DNA of 59,052 nucleotides from Trichlorobacter thiogenes (GTDB taxonomy: Bacteria; Desulfobacterota; Desulfuromonadia; Geobacterales; Pseudopelobacteraceae): NCBI RefSeq assembly GCF_900167465.1, contig NZ_FUWR01000019.1, positions 1 to 59,052 on the forward strand. Direction: 5' to 3'. The position numbers and the translations under genes are program-made. The notes below the pieces were generated by a model, which had not been told where the DNA came from, made no database searches, and was given only the letters and a program-made list of their open reading frames with translations. Within the stretch, counting starts at the first letter, position 1; the number at the start of each line of letters is the position of its first letter. Positions 51,055 to 59,052 of the stretch are shown here, one piece after another.

Positions 51055-51882
51055 ATGCCGATCATTACAATTTCCCGTGAAATGGGAACCGGTGCCTATG
51101 GTGTAGCCAAGGAACTGGCAAAAAAATTGAAGTACACCCTGGTTGATGGGCCCAAACTTGCCAGCTGTGCGGCAGAATACGGGCTTCCTCTTGAAATGCT
51201 GCAGGCTGTGGATGAGAAACCGCCGTCATATAATACGGTTGAAGATCGAGCGCGAGCTGCTTCATTAAACTCGATTGAACTGATTCTGCTGGATCTGGCC
51301 AAGAAAGGTAATGTTATCCTGTATGGTCGTGGTGGGCAGGACCTCGTGCAAGGGTGTGGCAATGTTCTTCGCTTGCGTTTTGTCGCTGATTTTGAGGAGC
51401 GGGTAGAACGTTTTGCCGAGCGGGAGTGGATCGACCCGGACCTTGCACAGGAGTTAATCCGGCGCAGTGATCATCAACGGGGTGGATTTATTCACTTCTA
51501 TTTTGATCGTGACTGGAATGACCCTCTTGGCTATGATCTGACCTTTAACACCTCCCGGCTCTCTCCCAGCGCCATCATTGATATCATTGTGGCAGCCGTG
51601 AAGGATCCGCAGCTGAAAGAGGCGGACTCCTGGTCTACAGCAGAAATAGAAAATACCATCCTGGTTAAAAAGATTGAAACTGCCCTGTTACGTTCTGAAG
51701 AACTGGAGTATCGTCCTTTCCGGATTGAAGTGGAGGATGGACAGGTAACGTTATCCGGCTATATCGGCTCGGGGCAGGAGAAAAAAGCTGCTCTGAAGGT
51801 GGCTGCAGGCATTACTGGCGTTACTGGTGTTAATGATAACCTGCATGTTGTTAACTACCGAGAGTATAAGGAAAAATGCTGA
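51055..51882 (+). CDS. Cytidylate-kinase-like domain fused to a BON domain
   Basis: A 275-residue protein. Residues 1-190 resemble the cytidylate_kin2 family (MPIITISREMGTGAYGVAKE: P-loop-type start, GNVILYGRGGQDLVQ, RLRFVADFEERVERFAEREW), which has an incomplete P-loop compared with Cmk (no GKS/GKG). Residues 200-268 form a BON domain (ILVKKIETALLRSEEL, VEDGQVTLSGYIGSGQEKKA, VTGVNDNLHVVN), normally found in secreted or membrane-associated proteins. There is no signal peptide, so the fusion probably acts in the cytoplasm. GGAGGA is 12 bases before the ATG. Function unknown. Confidence 0.82.
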   Translation: MPIITISREMGTGAYGVAKELAKKLKYTLVDGPKLASCAAEYGLPLEMLQAVDEKPPSYNTVEDRARAASLNSIELILLDLAKKGNVILYGRGGQDLVQGCGNVLRLRFVADFEERVERFAEREWIDPDLAQELIRRSDHQRGGFIHFYFDRDWNDPLGYDLTFNTSRLSPSAIIDIIVAAVKDPQLKEADSWSTAEIENTILVKKIETALLRSEELEYRPFRIEVEDGQVTLSGYIGSGQEKKAALKVAAGITGVTGVNDNLHVVNYREYKEKC

Positions 51883-52743
51883 TCAGGCAGCTATTGTTGA
51901 TCGTTCAGTAGCTCGTTTGCGCAGGGGCGGGAGTAGGGCATCGGAAAAGCGGGTGCCTCCCCGCCCTTTTCCTATCAGATCATGTTCTTCAATGCCGTGG
52001 AAATCAGATCCTCCGGTAGGCAGCAGGTTTAAACGGTTGGCAAGAGTTTGAAGAAACATAATTTCATGTTCCGCTGCCAGGGTGTTGTAAACCTCAAGAC
52101 CGTCCAATCCAAGTTCCTTCAGTTCGGTAACCAGTTCTGTCAGTATGCGTTGGTCGCGGGTGATGCTGGTGGGGTGGGCTAATACTGCTACACCGCCAAC
52201 GCGCTGAATCGTTGTCAGGGCATCCTCCATGGGCCAGTAAGTCTTGGGAACATCGCACGGCACCAGATAACGGCTAAAGGCATCCTCCATACCAGTCACA
52301 TAGCCACGTTGCAAAAGGGCACGAGCGATATGCGGGCGTCCCATAACACCATCTGCAAGTGCCTCAACTTCTTCTATGGTCAATGGTTCTTTTTGTTCCT
52401 GCTGCAGCACCTGATTAACTGCCATGATAATTTCACGATTTCTGTTGCTTCTGCGAAAGGCAAACGTATCCAGCCGTTCGGTCAGTTTGACGGCATGAAT
52501 GTCTATCCAGTAGCCCAGCAGATGAACATCGGTATATCCTTTAAAACAGACAGAAAGCTCAACACCTGGAATGACTTCTATCCCCAGCTTTTCCCCGGCC
52601 AGGATGGCGGCCTCAACCCCAGAAACGGTATCATGGTCGCACAGGGCAATGGTGCTGAGTCCGGCGAGTTGAGCTGCAGTAATGAGTTGTGCGGGTGGCA
52701 GGATGCCATCGGAGCAGCTGGAATGCATATGAAGGTCAATCAT
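51883..52743 (-). CDS. PHP-domain phosphoesterase (RNase AM/TrpH-like)
   Basis: A 286-residue metal-dependent phosphoesterase. PHP motifs: DLHMHSSCSDG (metal site I), LCDHDTVSGV (site II), VIPGVELSVCFKG (Glu), AVLAHPTS (His) and GGSDFHGIEEHDLIGKG (C-terminal metal site). The order and length match the 5'-3' nuclease/3',5'-nucleotide bisphosphate phosphatase YciV/TrpH. AAAGGA precedes the ATG. It is convergent with the kinase-BON gene, abutting its stop directly, and divergent from nth. Annotated trpH in some genomes without a proven link to tryptophan synthesis. Confidence 0.9.
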   Translation of the reverse strand: MIDLHMHSSCSDGILPPAQLITAAQLAGLSTIALCDHDTVSGVEAAILAGEKLGIEVIPGVELSVCFKGYTDVHLLGYWIDIHAVKLTERLDTFAFRRSNRNREIIMAVNQVLQQEQKEPLTIEEVEALADGVMGRPHIARALLQRGYVTGMEDAFSRYLVPCDVPKTYWPMEDALTTIQRVGGVAVLAHPTSITRDQRILTELVTELKELGLDGLEVYNTLAAEHEIMFLQTLANRLNLLPTGGSDFHGIEEHDLIGKGRGGTRFSDALLPPLRKRATERSTIAA

Positions 52744-52833
52744 GGGGAAATCCTTTCAATCAACAGGAAACAGTTGCGTAACAAACTGAGCTACAGGTTG
52801 TCAGCTGCAGATGCATCGGTTACTATAGCTACT

Positions 52834-53490
52834 ATGCACGATAGTCAAATACACCATGTTATGGCTGTTCTTGAGCAAGAATGTCAACAGTGGGAAACTC
52901 CTTCAGTGACGGTTATCTCGGAACAGCATCGTTCAGCCTTCCATGTTCTGGTCTCCTGTATCATTTCATTGCGTACCAAGGATGCTGTTACTGCTGCGGC
53001 ATCAGCCCGATTGTTTGATCGGGCAGGTTCTCCTCAGGAAATGGTTCGTCTGAAAACCTCTGAAATTGCCGATCTGATCTACCCTGCAGGTTTTTATCGT
53101 ACAAAAGCCGAACAGATCTATGAGATCTGCAAGAAGCTGCTGGCCGAGTATAACGGGATTGTGCCGGATAGCATTGAGGAACTGCTCCGCTTTAAGGGGG
53201 TAGGGCGTAAAACGGCAAATCTCGTTATGACGCTTGGGCACGGTCGGCAAGGGATCTGTGTTGATATCCATGTACATCGCATAACCAATCGGTGGGGGTA
53301 TGTTGCTGCTAAAACGCCAGACCAGACCGAGCAACTCCTACGTGGAAAATTGCCAGATGAATATTGGATAAAAATTAATGATCTTTTGGTCTGCTATGGC
53401 CAGAATTTGTGTTACCCCGTCTCGCCAGCCTGTAGCCGATGTAGGCTGACTGATTGTTGTGATCAGGTTGGGGTGCAACGCAGTCGCTAG
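52834..53490 (+). CDS. nth: Endonuclease III
   Basis: A 218-residue DNA glycosylase/AP lyase removing oxidised pyrimidines. The helix-hairpin-helix is LRFKGVGRKTANLVM with the catalytic Lys, the catalytic Asp is in GICVDIHVHRITNRW, and the [4Fe-4S] cluster motif C-x6-C-x2-C-x5-C is complete at the C-terminus (CYPVSPACSRCRLTDCC). The ATG at 52834 is preferred; the long open frame upstream overlaps the opposite gene. No good ribosome site is visible, and ATG 52861 is an alternative. Standard length for the family. Confidence 0.94.
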   Translation: MHDSQIHHVMAVLEQECQQWETPSVTVISEQHRSAFHVLVSCIISLRTKDAVTAAASARLFDRAGSPQEMVRLKTSEIADLIYPAGFYRTKAEQIYEICKKLLAEYNGIVPDSIEELLRFKGVGRKTANLVMTLGHGRQGICVDIHVHRITNRWGYVAAKTPDQTEQLLRGKLPDEYWIKINDLLVCYGQNLCYPVSPACSRCRLTDCCDQVGVQRSR

Positions 53491-53617
53491 GGGGGCAATA
53501 TTTTAAACCGCAGTTGTAGGTGAAAATCATGGTTGCCACAGTACCACTTTCGGTGTAATAAATGCAAAGCTGCTTTTTGATAACATTATTTTATTTTATA
53601 AATAGGAGGAATGTAAG

Positions 53618-54484
53618 ATGCTACATAAGATCGGTTTTATCGGTTTAGGGACCGTAGGACGGCATATGGCAGCCAACTTGGTCAAGGGGGGGTATGAGCT
53701 TACTGTCTTTGATACGGATAGTGAAAAAATAAATGAGTTGGTTGCTATTGGAGCAACAGGCGCGGCAACAGCAGCAGAAGCTGCCCGTGGTCGTGAACTG
53801 GTTATCTCTATTGTGTCTGAAGGGGATGAACAAGGTCCGTTGTTTTGTGGTGAAACCGGCATTATGGCCGGTATTGAGCCGGGGACTATTTTTGCTGATA
53901 TGGGAACCACCTCCCTTGAAACAACGCTTAAAATGGCTGAAGAAACATCGAAAAAGCGTTGCTTCTATCTTGATGCCCCGGTATGGGGTAACAAAGACCA
54001 TGCTGCAAACGGTCTGCTGACCATTATCGTTGGTGGAGATCCGGCAATCATTGGCAAGTGTCGTGAGCCATTCAGTATTTTTGGCCTTAATACTATTACG
54101 GTCGGCGAAGTTGGTGATGCCACCAAGATGAAGTTTATTGTGAACATGGTGCAGGGTACCTTGGTTCAGGTGCTTGCCGAAGGCCTGGTGTTTGGGGAAA
54201 AGATGGGCTTCAGTGCCGACAAGATCCTGGAGGTGCTGGATACCCGTGGGGTTGCCTCACCGATCTTCCACCTGAAGGGGCGTGCCATGTCCCGCAATGA
54301 ATTCGCCCGCAGTCTGGCAATGAAATATGTGAATGATGGTATGCATCTGGTGCTGAATGCCGCTCGTTTGGTTGGATTGCATCTGCCTGCTGCCGAGGCG
54401 GCCAGCAAGATGTATGAAAAAGGGGTTGAGGCGGGTTACGGTGAAGAGGACTTCTCGGCGGTCATTAAAGTCCTGCGAAAGTAA
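53618..54484 (+). CDS. Beta-hydroxyacid dehydrogenase (glyoxylate/succinic-semialdehyde reductase-like)
   Basis: A 288-residue NAD(P)-dependent dehydrogenase of the 3-hydroxyisobutyrate dehydrogenase family. The Rossmann motif is KIGFIGLGTVGRHMAANLVK (4-23); the substrate motif is APVWGNKDHAANGLLTIIVG (family D-A-P-V-S-G replaced by DAPVWGN); the catalytic Lys lies in GDATKMKFIVNM. The Geobacter enzyme of this type (GSU1372-like) reduces glyoxylate and succinic semialdehyde with NADPH; the substrate here is inferred from family. AGGAGGAA precedes the ATG. Ends in a clear terminator. Confidence 0.88.
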   Translation: MLHKIGFIGLGTVGRHMAANLVKGGYELTVFDTDSEKINELVAIGATGAATAAEAARGRELVISIVSEGDEQGPLFCGETGIMAGIEPGTIFADMGTTSLETTLKMAEETSKKRCFYLDAPVWGNKDHAANGLLTIIVGGDPAIIGKCREPFSIFGLNTITVGEVGDATKMKFIVNMVQGTLVQVLAEGLVFGEKMGFSADKILEVLDTRGVASPIFHLKGRAMSRNEFARSLAMKYVNDGMHLVLNAARLVGLHLPAAEAASKMYEKGVEAGYGEEDFSAVIKVLRK

Positions 54485-54512
54485 ATTCCATTTGTAGCTG
54501 ATTAAGACTTAC

Positions 54513-54542
54513 ACAAAAGGCGTTCTTCGGAGCGCCTTTTGT
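54513..54542 (+). terminator. Intrinsic terminator after the dehydrogenase
   Basis: ACAAAAGGCG / CGCCTTTTGT stem with a short loop around TTCG. Its core resembles the terminator at 41382-41414. Confidence 0.85.
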
Positions 54543-54566
54543 ACGTGGTGGAGAGGAGGTTGTGTC

Positions 54567-56165
54567 ATGGGAGTGGATTTTAGAGCGCGTCCTGTGTATC
54601 TGGCCGCTTCATGGATGGGGCCGGTTGGACGCTATACCGGTAAAGACCGTGAAGAACTGACGTTTCTTGAGATGGCTGAACAGTGCGGGCAGGTTTTTAC
54701 GGGAAGCCCGGTGCGGCGTCGGCATATTGATGCTGTTGTGGTCGGTAGTCAGAACCCTGCGGCGTTTTCCGGGGTAGATAATACTGCTGCAAAAATCGCC
54801 GGTATTCTGGGGATCTCCGGTGTCAAATCGGTGCTGATCGATACGGCTTCCTCTTCCGGCGCCTCAGCCTTTGAAAATGCCTATCTTGAGGTTGCCTCAG
54901 GTCGCCATGATCACGTGTTGGCCATCGGTATCCAGAAAATGAGTGACGCCTCAACTCTGGAGGCAACCCGTATTATTGCCGGTGTGATTGATCGTAACGA
55001 GGCTGAATACGGCTTAACCATGCCGGCCTGTGGTGCGCTGGTGGCTCGTTCACTTCAGCTGCGGCTCGGGCTGTCTGATCTGGAATGGTCGGCCTATTCA
55101 GCTCTTCTCTCCCAGCGCAGCCATCGCTTTTTGAGCCAGAATCCGGATGCTCATTTGCGCCAGCCATTACCGGTTGAGGAGTACTTCAGGCAGGTGGATT
55201 CTGGAGAGAACTACCGTTACTGGTCTCCGCTGCGTTATCATGACTACTGCCCCATGTCTGACGGTATGGCAGCTGTGATCCTTACCTCCCGTCCGCAGGA
55301 TGTGCTGGTGGCAGGACTTGGCAGCGCAACAGATATTCCTACCATTGCAGACCGCCATTATTTTCATTCCTTTCCTGCTACGGTAACGGCTGCCGGATAT
55401 GCCTATGGTATGGCTGGTCTGCGGGATGTCAGGACGTTGGAAGGCGTACTGCATGTCAATATGCATGATCCCTTTAACGGCTTTGGCCCGATTAACCTGG
55501 TTGATCTGGGAATAGTGAGCCGTAACCGGCTTTTCGATGCCTTGCTTGATGATCAGCTGACCGGTCCAGAGGGGCTTTTCCCCACTAACCTAACAGGAGG
55601 GCTGAAGGGGCGTGGCCATCCTCTGGGGGCGACCGGCATGATCCAGGTGGTTGAAAACCATCGACTGATCCAGGAAGCCGGCTTTGAGGCCGGTCTTTCC
55701 CACTCCATTGGTGGCCCCATTAATAATAACGTGGTGATTCTGTTGGAGCGCAGTGAACATTATCATCAGCGCCCCCATGAACCGTACCGCCCCTGGGGGC
55801 TACCGTCATTAGGACGTCCAAAGCCCAAGCAGGTGACCATTGATGCACTGTTGGGTGAGACGGGAAGCTGTACCGGGCAGTTTGTCTGCTCAACTACTCG
55901 ATACCACCACAAAACTGGGCTGCCTGAGGTGATGCTGGTTGTTGTCGCCTGCCGGTTCCATGGAACAACCTATCGCTTTCTGTTCGGTCTTGATGGTAGC
56001 TCTGCTGCTCACCTGACCGGTCTGTCGGCCGGAGATGAGTTGTCGCTTGAACGTCAGACAACCGGCATTACGCTGAACCGTTTGCCGGTGCGGCGTTTAT
56101 ACCAGCGTACCTTGCAGGGGATGCGGGAGCTTGCCGAATCTGGCTGGCGGAGGCTGAAGGGATAA
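54567..56165 (+). CDS. Thiolase-superfamily protein lacking the nucleophilic Cys, with C-terminal extension
   Basis: A 532-residue protein. Residues 1-385 follow the SCP2-type thiolase fold (AARPVYLAAS-like start, DAVVVGSQNP, VLIDTASSSGASAFENAY, CPMSDGMAAVILTS, GLKGRGHPLGATGMIQVVEN, GLSHSIGGPINNNVVILLE). The Cys of the usual A-C-A-S-G is Ser (residue 95), and the second catalytic Cys near the C-terminus of the domain is also missing (SHSIGG), while the His of GRGHP is kept. Residues about 410-532 add an OB-like module of the DUF35 type seen with such thiolases. AGGAGG precedes the ATG. Role unknown; perhaps a non-condensing acyl-CoA-binding scaffold. Confidence 0.72.
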   Translation: MGVDFRARPVYLAASWMGPVGRYTGKDREELTFLEMAEQCGQVFTGSPVRRRHIDAVVVGSQNPAAFSGVDNTAAKIAGILGISGVKSVLIDTASSSGASAFENAYLEVASGRHDHVLAIGIQKMSDASTLEATRIIAGVIDRNEAEYGLTMPACGALVARSLQLRLGLSDLEWSAYSALLSQRSHRFLSQNPDAHLRQPLPVEEYFRQVDSGENYRYWSPLRYHDYCPMSDGMAAVILTSRPQDVLVAGLGSATDIPTIADRHYFHSFPATVTAAGYAYGMAGLRDVRTLEGVLHVNMHDPFNGFGPINLVDLGIVSRNRLFDALLDDQLTGPEGLFPTNLTGGLKGRGHPLGATGMIQVVENHRLIQEAGFEAGLSHSIGGPINNNVVILLERSEHYHQRPHEPYRPWGLPSLGRPKPKQVTIDALLGETGSCTGQFVCSTTRYHHKTGLPEVMLVVVACRFHGTTYRFLFGLDGSSAAHLTGLSAGDELSLERQTTGITLNRLPVRRLYQRTLQGMRELAESGWRRLKG

Positions 56166-56179
56166 GTTGTTCAGGGGGG

Positions 56180-56208
56180 TTGCTTTTTGTCAGATGGGTT
56201 GTTATAGT
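56180..56208 (+). promoter_or_regulatory. sigma70 promoter of rpoH
   Basis: TTGCTT (56180-56185), 17-base spacer, TATAGT (56203-56208), immediately before the CIRCE-like repeat. Confidence 0.6.
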
Positions 56209-56209
56209 T

Positions 56210-56236
56210 TTAGCAGTCGTTAGGTGTGAGTGCTAA
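56210..56236. promoter_or_regulatory. CIRCE-type operator (HrcA site) upstream of rpoH
   Basis: TTAGCAGTC - 9 bases - GAGTGCTAA matches the CIRCE consensus TTAGCACTC-N9-GAGTGCTAA at all but one base. It lies directly downstream of the -10 and 26 bases before the rpoH ATG, where HrcA would block transcription. Confidence 0.88.
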
Positions 56237-56261
56237 AATATGGAAGCGAGGTAATCTGACA

Positions 56262-57119
56262 ATGCATACCACCATTCCAATTACAACAGATAGCTTCTCC
56301 CGGTATTTGTCTGAAATACGGTCATTCCCGCTGCTGGATGAACAGGAAGAACATCGCCTTGCAGTCCGGCTGTTTGAAGAAAATGATCTGAGTGCTGCAC
56401 AGGCTTTGATCACATCAAACCTGCGCTTTGTTGTGAAGGTCGCTGCCGAGTACCGTAATTATGGTATGAAAATGCTTGACCTGATTCAGGAAGGCAACAT
56501 CGGCCTGATGCTGGCGGTACGAAAATTTAACCCCTATCGCGGATTTCGGTTGATTACCTATGCGGTCTGGTGGATCAGGGCGCAGATTCAAAGCTATATC
56601 GTCTCTTCATGGAGTCTGCTTAAAATCGGTACAACCCAGGCTCAGCGCAAACTCTTCTTTAAACTTAAGCAGGCTAAAAATGCCATCCGTAGCATGACGG
56701 GTAGCGATGACAGTGATCTGCCCGCTACTGCCTTGTCGCTTGATGTACGTGAGACGGATGTTGAAGAGATGGAGCTGCGGTTGATGGGTGAGGTCTCTTT
56801 GGATGCAGAGTTGACTCCCGGTGAGGGGGGCAGTTTGCTGGAAGAGCTGGTCGATGATCGTCCAAATCAGGAAAGTCAGCTTGGAGACCTGCAGGAGCAG
56901 CAGGAATTACGGCAGATTGTTGCAGGCGCCATTTCTCGCCTTGGAGAGAAAGAGCAGTTTGTTGTGAAAGAGCGTATTGTAGCAGACGACCCAATGACGT
57001 TACAGGAAATAGCTGACCATTTTGCTATTTCCCGTGAGCGGGTTCGCCAGATAGAAGAAAATGCGCTTAGGAAAATCAAGACCTTTTTAGGGGCAACCTT
57101 GAATCCTCAGTTTGCGTAG
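56262..57119 (+). CDS. rpoH: Heat-shock sigma factor RpoH
   Basis: A 285-residue sigma-70-family factor of the heat-shock type. Region 2: NLRFVVKVAAEYRNYGMKML, DLIQEGNIGLMLAVRKFNPY, GFRLITYAVWWIRAQIQSYI; the RpoH box QRKLFFKL is at 128-135; region 4: EQFVVKERIVADDPMTLQEI, FAISRERVRQIEENALRKI. ATG 56262 is used; GAGG lies 10 bases upstream, and an earlier GTG would start inside the CIRCE element. The CIRCE operator joins the two major heat-shock regulators HrcA and RpoH in one circuit, as reported for Geobacter sulfurreducens. No clear terminator follows. Confidence 0.95.
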   Translation: MHTTIPITTDSFSRYLSEIRSFPLLDEQEEHRLAVRLFEENDLSAAQALITSNLRFVVKVAAEYRNYGMKMLDLIQEGNIGLMLAVRKFNPYRGFRLITYAVWWIRAQIQSYIVSSWSLLKIGTTQAQRKLFFKLKQAKNAIRSMTGSDDSDLPATALSLDVRETDVEEMELRLMGEVSLDAELTPGEGGSLLEELVDDRPNQESQLGDLQEQQELRQIVAGAISRLGEKEQFVVKERIVADDPMTLQEIADHFAISRERVRQIEENALRKIKTFLGATLNPQFA

Positions 57120-57186
57120 CTAGTGGCTTAAGGTGCTGTATCATATGGGTGATAAAGGTGTGGATATAAAAATATCCAAAAAAAAC

Positions 57187-57215
57187 TTGACAATCTTTGG
57201 CCACTGCAGTAAAAG
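57187..57215 (+). promoter_or_regulatory. sigma70 promoter of the tRNA-tuf operon
   Basis: TTGACA (57187-57192), 17-base spacer, TAAAAG (57210-57215), about 27 bases before tRNA-Thr. Perfect -35. Confidence 0.6.
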
Positions 57216-57242
57216 CACAAATTCCACGCTTTGCCGAGAATT

Positions 57243-57318
57243 GCTGGCGTAGCTCAATTGGTAGAGCAGCTGACTTGTAATCAGCAGGTTGCGGGTTCGA
57301 GTCCCATCGCCAGCTCCA
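57243..57318 (+). tRNA. tRNA-Thr (TGT)
   Basis: A 76-base tRNA: acceptor stem GCTGGCG/CGCCAGC, anticodon loop ACTTGTAAT with TGT, T-arm GGGTTCGAGTCCC, discriminator U and encoded CCA. First tRNA before tuf. Confidence 0.96.
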
Positions 57319-57345
57319 GTTAAGTGAAAATGTAGCATCATCCCT

Positions 57346-57430
57346 GGAGGGATTCCCGAGCGGCCAAAGGGAACAGACTGTAAATCTGTCGTCGTAGACT
57401 TCGGAGGTTCGAATCCTCCTCCCTCCACCA
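57346..57430 (+). tRNA. tRNA-Tyr (GTA)
   Basis: An 85-base class II tRNA with a long variable arm: acceptor GGAGGGA/TCCCTCC, anticodon loop ACTGTAAAT with GTA, T arm GGTTCGAATCC, discriminator A and encoded CCA. Twenty-seven bases after tRNA-Thr. Confidence 0.96.
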
Positions 57431-57540
57431 TATTAGTCACCGGTCGAATCGGGTGGTGCCCAGATCCAGGAGACGGAATTTCTGTCGTATGAACTGGTTA
57501 GGGGGGTTGTCTGGTCGGCCAAAGCAGTGCATGCCGTTGT

Positions 57541-57617
57541 GCGGGAGTAGCTCAGTTGGCTAGAGCATCAGCCTTCCAAGCTGAGGGTCGCGGGTTCGAG
57601 TCCCGTTTCCCGCTCCA
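57541..57617 (+). tRNA. tRNA-Gly (TCC)
   Basis: A 77-base tRNA: acceptor GCGGGAG/TTCCCGC (G-T pair at the base), anticodon loop CCTTCCAAG with TCC, T arm GGGTTCGAGTCCC, discriminator U and encoded CCA. Confidence 0.95.
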
Positions 57618-57638
57618 ATCTCATGATATTCGTGAAAT

Positions 57639-57714
<76 letters not shown>

Positions 57715-57806
57715 TTTCTTTTGACGAATCCGTGTAGATGTAGGGAGCGAATGCGCAAGCATTAACAAGATCAGGCAACCAATGTACAAACAGGAGGAAC
57801 CAGTCG

Positions 57807-58997
57807 ATGGCCAAGGCTAAATTTGAGCGTAATAAGACGCACGTAAACATCGGAACAATTGGTCACGTTGACCATGGTAAGACCACATTGACCGCAGCAA
57901 TCACGAAAGTGCTTGCCGGCAAAGGTCAGGCCGAATACAAGGCGTTTGACCAGATTGACAACGCCCCTGAAGAGCGTGAGCGTGGTATCACCATTGCAAC
58001 CGCCCACGTAGAATACGAAACCGACAAGCGTCACTACGCCCACGTCGACTGCCCTGGTCACGCTGACTACGTCAAGAACATGATCACCGGTGCAGCCCAG
58101 ATGGACGGCGCAATCCTGGTTGTATCAGCAGCAGACGGTCCAATGCCCCAGACCCGTGAGCACATCCTGCTTGCCCGTCAGGTAGGCGTACCCTACATCG
58201 TAGTCTTCCTGAACAAGGCAGACATGGTAGACGACGCAGAACTGCTTGAACTGGTAGAACTGGAAATTCGTGAACTTCTTTCCAGCTACGACTTCCCCGG
58301 CGACGATATTCCAATCATCAAAGGTTCAGCTCTGAAAGCCCTTAACGGCGACAAAGACGAACTGGGTGAAGACTCTGTAAACGCCCTGATGGACGCAGTA
58401 GATAGCTACATTCCAGATCCAGAGCGTGCCATTGACCGTCCTTTCCTGATGCCTGTAGAAGACGTCTTCTCCATCTCCGGTCGTGGAACAGTAGCCACCG
58501 GTCGTGTAGAGCGCGGTATCGTGAAAGTTGGCGAAGAAATCGAAATCGTCGGCATCAAAGCAACCGCCAAAACCACCGTAACCGGTGTTGAAATGTTCCG
58601 TAAACTGCTTGACCAAGGTCAGGCCGGCGACAACATCGGCGCCCTGCTTCGTGGTGTAAAGCGTGAAGACATCGAGCGTGGCCAAGTACTTGCCAAGCCC
58701 GGCAGCATCACCCCGCACACCAAGTTCAAGGCAGAAGCCTATATCCTCACCAAAGAAGAAGGTGGTCGTCACACCCCATTCTTTAACGGCTACCGTCCTC
58801 AGTTCTACTTCCGCACCACAGACGTAACCGGTGTTGCAGAACTGCCAGCAGGCACTGAAATGGTAATGCCTGGTGACAACGTAGCTATGACCGTAAACCT
58901 GATCACCCCTATCGCAATGGACGAAGGTCTTCGCTTCGCCATCCGTGAAGGTGGTCGTACCGTAGGCGCCGGCGTCGTCAGCGCAATTATCGAGTAA
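57807..58997 (+). CDS. tuf: Elongation factor Tu
   Basis: A 396-residue EF-Tu that delivers aminoacyl-tRNA to the ribosome. G motifs: [10 protein letters not shown] (18-27), [14 protein letters not shown] (switch I), [12 protein letters not shown] (switch II) and LNKADMVDD. The C-terminal barrel ends in [25 protein letters not shown] precedes the ATG. The codon choice is markedly biased (GTA Val, GAC, CGT), unlike nearby genes, as expected for very high expression. The order tRNA-Thr-Tyr-Gly-Thr-tuf equals the tufB locus, after which tRNA-Trp, secE and nusG normally follow outside this window. Confidence 0.98.
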   Translation: MAKAKFERNKTHVNIGTIGHVDHGKTTLTAAITKVLAGKGQAEYKAFDQIDNAPEERERGITIATAHVEYETDKRHYAHVDCPGHADYVKNMITGAAQMDGAILVVSAADGPMPQTREHILLARQVGVPYIVVFLNKADMVDDAELLELVELEIRELLSSYDFPGDDIPIIKGSALKALNGDKDELGEDSVNALMDAVDSYIPDPERAIDRPFLMPVEDVFSISGRGTVATGRVERGIVKVGEEIEIVGIKATAKTTVTGVEMFRKLLDQGQAGDNIGALLRGVKREDIERGQVLAKPGSITPHTKFKAEAYILTKEEGGRHTPFFNGYRPQFYFRTTDVTGVAELPAGTEMVMPGDNVAMTVNLITPIAMDEGLRFAIREGGRTVGAGVVSAIIE

Positions 58998-59012
58998 GAT
59001 ACAGGATGTGCC

Positions 59013-59052
59013 AGCAGGCGCTGTCAGCCGTAAAGGTTGCCAGCGCCTTGCT
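59013..59052 (+). terminator. Start of the terminator or attenuator after tuf (cut by window end)
   Basis: AGGCGCTG (59016-59023) and CAGCGCCT (59041-59048) pair around a 17-base loop containing GCC/GGT; the following T-tract, if any, lies beyond the window. Confidence 0.55.

Noticed and set aside
57160-57180. GGATAT/ATATCC hairpin after rpoH as a terminator
   Set aside because: Only 6 A/T-rich pairs, followed on the plus strand by A's rather than T's.

Overview
The window looks like a chromosomal segment of a Geobacter-type deltaproteobacterium (Desulfuromonadia/Geobacterales; a Trichlorobacter/Geobacter lovleyi-like genome is my best guess, not proven). Reasons: a 12-haem c7-type cytochrome, many c-di-GMP, HDOD and CheD signalling genes, an MglA-like protein, an HrcA/CIRCE-type operator in front of rpoH, and the tRNA-Thr/Tyr/Gly/Thr-tuf cluster.

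Region 1 (1-7260) is accessory DNA. It opens exactly at the terminal repeat of a complete IS3-family element (1-1210), which has jumped into the 3' end of an A+T-rich two-gene defence module: an AAA/ABC-type ATPase (RloA/AbiLi-like) plus a TOPRIM RloB/AbiLii-like protein. A small replication/integration cassette follows: a duplicated ribbon-helix-helix protein with an operator-like repeat, a 50-residue protein, a Rep_trans-type rolling-circle initiator, a P-loop ATPase and an AlpA-type excisionase/regulator. It abuts the 3' end of a tRNA-Cys gene, the usual integration target; no integrase is visible.

Region 2 (7270-20480) returns to core genes (yebC, msrA, ruvC, ruvA without ruvB). Then comes an uninterrupted minus-strand run of eleven genes: a sensor-like protein, trmJ, SemiSWEET, lemA, a TPM-domain protein, four secreted proteins of one FlgT/CsgG-like architecture (three are clear tandem paralogues ending in E-G-x-R-S-T-W-K) and two lipoproteins. 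This envelope operon is the most promising undescribed system here.

Region 3 (20600-37700) holds a TPR protein flanked by paralogous sensor-like genes, malic enzyme, a ROK kinase, a TPR/SLH lipoprotein with an LPP20-like partner, an ECF sigma/anti-sigma pair with a secreted protein, a cytoplasmic alpha-amylase, a diguanylate cyclase, cupins, a hydrolase, a PAS protein and an EamA transporter.

Region 4 (37770-41330) is a signalling cluster: a histidine-kinase-like protein whose phosphoacceptor His is Asn, CheD, a small protein with its own promoter, an HDOD protein and a receiver-GGDEF protein. The dodecahaem cytochrome follows on the other strand.

Region 5 (42570-59052) contains cofactor genes (nadC, birA, coaX), an EF-G paralogue, a SPOR protein, an unrecognised helical protein with a degenerate MglA-like GTPase, a cytidylate-kinase/BON fusion, a PHP phosphoesterase, an endonuclease III, a beta-hydroxyacid dehydrogenase, a thiolase-fold protein lacking its nucleophilic Cys, rpoH, four tRNAs and tuf. 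Nothing longer than 300 bases is free of genes.
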